Source: Xanthomarina maritima | GTDB lineage: Bacteria > Bacteroidota > Bacteroidia > Flavobacteriales > Flavobacteriaceae | Direction: 5' to 3' | NCBI RefSeq assembly: GCF_008084905.1 | Contig: NZ_VSFC01000062.1 | Coordinates: forward strand, 181,903-245,902 | DNA length: 64,000 nucleotides | Part shown: piece by piece, positions 62,428 to 64,000 of the stretch | Numbering within the stretch: position 1 is the first letter of the stretch | Layout of the letters: every line of letters begins with the position of its first letter | The notes under the pieces: generated by a model | The model's database searches: none | Seen by the model: the letters and a program-made list of their open reading frames with translations, nothing else | Told to the model about the DNA's origin: nothing | Made by a program: the position numbers and the translations under genes

Positions 62428-63163
62428 GATCTCTTAAGGCTTTTCCAGTTATACTTATAAAAACATCTTCCAGATTGTGTGAACCTTTGCTAGTTTCAAT
62501 TAACTCTTTTGGTTTCCCTTTAATAATTAATTTTCCGTGATCTATTATGGCTACTCGTGTACAAAAAGTTTCAGCTTCATTTAAGTGATGCGACGTGTAA
62601 ATGATTGTAGTTCCATTTTTATTTAATTCTTGAAGGAATTCAATAATCACGTTTTTTGATTGTACATCCACTCCAACCGTTGGTTCATCTAAAAACAACA
62701 CTTTAGGATTGTGAAGAATGCTTGCAATTAAATTAACACGACGTTTCATGCCTCCAGAAAATGTATCAATTTTCTTATTGGAAAATGATAGAAGTCCTAG
62801 ATGTTCTAGAGATTTGTTTATTTTTTCGTCAAGAGATTTTCCTTTTAAACCATACATACTTCCAAAATATTTTAAATTTTCGAAAGCTGTTAACGAAGGA
62901 TACAAAGCATACTCTTGAGGAACAATACCTATAAGTTGCTTCAGTTGGTTTTTATTTTTTTGATAAGTTAAACCATCAATAGAGAAGGAGCCTGATGTTG
63001 GTTTAATAAGAGAACATAAAATAGAAATCAATGTGGTTTTTCCGGCTCCATTTGGGCCTAATAAACCAAAAATTTCTTTTTCATGAATGAGCAGGTTTAA
63101 ATCAGATAACGAGTAATTATCTGCATTTTTATATTTTTTAGATATGTGCTCAATGTTTATCAT
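62420..63163 (-). CDS. ABC transporter ATP-binding protein (exporter type)
   Basis: 247 residues with Walker A GPNGAGKTT, Q loop GIVPQEYALYPSLTAFEN, signature FSGGMKRRVNLIASI and Walker B VLFLDEPTVGVD with switch His in YTSHHLNEAE. The EQYALYPSLT-like region and GMKRRV form are those of DrrA/CcmA-type exporters, matching the ABC-2 permease it overlaps. One base separates it from the BtrH-like gene. Confidence 0.95.
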   Translation of the reverse strand: MINIEHISKKYKNADNYSLSDLNLLIHEKEIFGLLGPNGAGKTTLISILCSLIKPTSGSFSIDGLTYQKNKNQLKQLIGIVPQEYALYPSLTAFENLKYFGSMYGLKGKSLDEKINKSLEHLGLLSFSNKKIDTFSGGMKRRVNLIASILHNPKVLFLDEPTVGVDVQSKNVIIEFLQELNKNGTTIIYTSHHLNEAETFCTRVAIIDHGKLIIKGKPKELIETSKGSHNLEDVFISITGKALRDHA

Positions 63164-63164
63164 A

Positions 63165-64000
63165 TTACTTAATTGCCAATTTTAATTTTTTAAAGAAGAT
63201 TTCTTCTTTATCTGCAATTACTTCTAATTGAAGAGCTACATGGTTGTAAGCATCTTCTTTAGCACTTCGGTTTTTATAAATTCTTGAAGCATCTACAGCA
63301 AAATCACGCCATGAATCACCAATCAATGTCATTTCTTTTGACAGCTCAGAAAGGTCTGGCTTGTTTAAAATTTTGCTTGATTCTTGTAAGAATGCTGCAA
63401 AAATATATCTGAAACCTCCACCACCAGTTCCAATTTCTTCCTGCATTCTAACTATTTGACCCAAGTAATGATTGGCTTTTTTAACACCTTTCTTCTTTGG
63501 CCATTTTCTAATAAGTTTGGCAGTATGTCTAATACCTTTAACACCTAAAACAGGAATTGGAGCAAGCATATCTTTACAAGTATGCTTAATGCCTTTAACT
63601 ATGGCTTTTTCTAAATCTAATTCTTTAGGGAAATCTACAGGATAATAAATATGTCCTTTAGGAGCAAAAGCACCTTTAGCAAAACGAACTTTTTCTAATT
63701 CTTTTTCTGTTAGTGTCGTTACCGTTTCCATAACTGGATCGCTAATTAAGTACGTATCGTTTTCTTTTCCGTAAACCACTAAATTATGCGCATTAAAGTG
63801 AAAACGATATTCGTCTGGGAAATATACCAAATTATAAACACCAACCTGAAGACCTACTGGATTGTTATTTTTTAAATTCTCATCTAATCTGGCTTTTGCT
63901 TGTTGTGGTTTTTTAAACTTTTCACGTTTAATTTTAATGCCAACACGTTTAGCAAAACGTTTAAAAATTATGCCAGGTAAGGCTCTATAAGTAAATGCTG
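63165..64000 (-). CDS. BtrH N-terminal/DUF4872-like protein (5' end outside window)
   Basis: The frame is open to the right edge of the window, so the N-terminus is beyond it; 277 residues are visible. The upstream part (LPGIIFKRFAKRVGIKIKREKFKKP, LKNNNPVGLQVGVYNLVYF) and FHFNAHNLVVYGKENDTYLISDP resemble the papain-like BtrH N-terminal fold (GLQ..H..V), followed by a helical C-terminal part like DUF4872. BtrH moves an acyl group from ACP to an amine or hydroxyl in butirosin synthesis; an acyl transfer role in this locus is plausible. The catalytic Cys would lie outside the window. Confidence 0.75.
   Translation of the reverse strand, partial: AFTYRALPGIIFKRFAKRVGIKIKREKFKKPQQAKARLDENLKNNNPVGLQVGVYNLVYFPDEYRFHFNAHNLVVYGKENDTYLISDPVMETVTTLTEKELEKVRFAKGAFAPKGHIYYPVDFPKELDLEKAIVKGIKHTCKDMLAPIPVLGVKGIRHTAKLIRKWPKKKGVKKANHYLGQIVRMQEEIGTGGGGFRYIFAAFLQESSKILNKPDLSELSKEMTLIGDSWRDFAVDASRIYKNRSAKEDAYNHVALQLEVIADKEEIFFKKLKLAIK

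Overview
The window is AT-rich, densely packed DNA from a member of the Bacteroidota, most likely a (probably marine) Flavobacteriaceae species. The evidence is: two proteins with C-terminal type IX secretion (Por) sorting domains, promoters of the Bacteroidota type (TTTG / TAnnTTTG), lipoproteins with short SC lipoboxes, HemJ in place of HemG/HemY, and a flexirubin/aryl-polyene type pigment operon. The genus cannot be fixed from sequence reading alone. No insertion sequence, phage, rRNA or CRISPR array was seen; one tRNA (Asn) is present. No gene-free stretch exceeds 300 bases.

Layout. 1-5931: end of a secreted T9SS protein, then a minus-strand run of household genes (a PolB-type exonuclease, a small membrane protein, a penicillin-acylase family hydrolase, a DNA alkyltransferase, a CNNM/CBS membrane protein). 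6044-17570: a heme-biosynthesis island. On the minus strand hemA, a hemC-hemD fusion, hemE, a GNAT gene, hemF, a DUF4421-like gene and hemB run in one direction; divergently on the plus strand are an AraC-type regulator, hemH, a MATE exporter and hemJ. Only the aminomutase step (hemL) is missing for glutamyl-tRNA to heme. 17618-24617: a histidine kinase, a crotonase, and lipid, redox and hypothetical genes. 24624-33034: a metal-acquisition island with a Zn/Mn/Fe ABC transporter (two permeases, ATPase, binding lipoprotein), an outer-membrane protein, a DtxR-family repressor, and feoA-feoB with a 45-residue FeoB-associated Cys-rich protein. 33108-41549: SCO1-like protein, a secreted M1 peptidase, RseP, tRNA-Asn, a secreted lipoprotein, an old yellow enzyme and an outer-membrane barrel. 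41644-64000: a long minus-strand operon, cut by the right edge, that resembles flexirubin / aryl polyene gene clusters.

How the parts work together. The heme and metal islands appear to be linked by regulation: a 21-bp partly palindromic element (core ATTTAGATTGATTYTAAA) lies just before the AraC regulator inside the heme island and again just before feoA, 19.4 kb away, with 19 of 21 positions identical. The DtxR gene carries its own DtxR-like palindrome at its predicted transcription start. Iron supply and heme synthesis may therefore be co-regulated.

The pigment operon encodes, in transcription order, a BtrH-like protein, an ABC exporter, a thioesterase, an active ketosynthase, an O-methyltransferase, a short ketosynthase-like protein, an ACP, a second active ketosynthase, a ketosynthase-like protein without its catalytic triad, a polysaccharide deacetylase-like protein, a LolA-like carrier, a lipoprotein, an outer-membrane barrel, a dehydratase with a changed catalytic residue, two secreted unknowns, a glycosyltransferase-DUF2062 fusion, an RND/MMPL exporter fused to an acyltransferase and a degenerate methyltransferase-like tail, a CrtI-like oxidoreductase, a C45 acyltransferase lipoprotein and a PaaK-like ligase. 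The ammonia-lyase and DarA/DarB genes expected of a full flexirubin locus are not in the window and would have to lie beyond the right edge.
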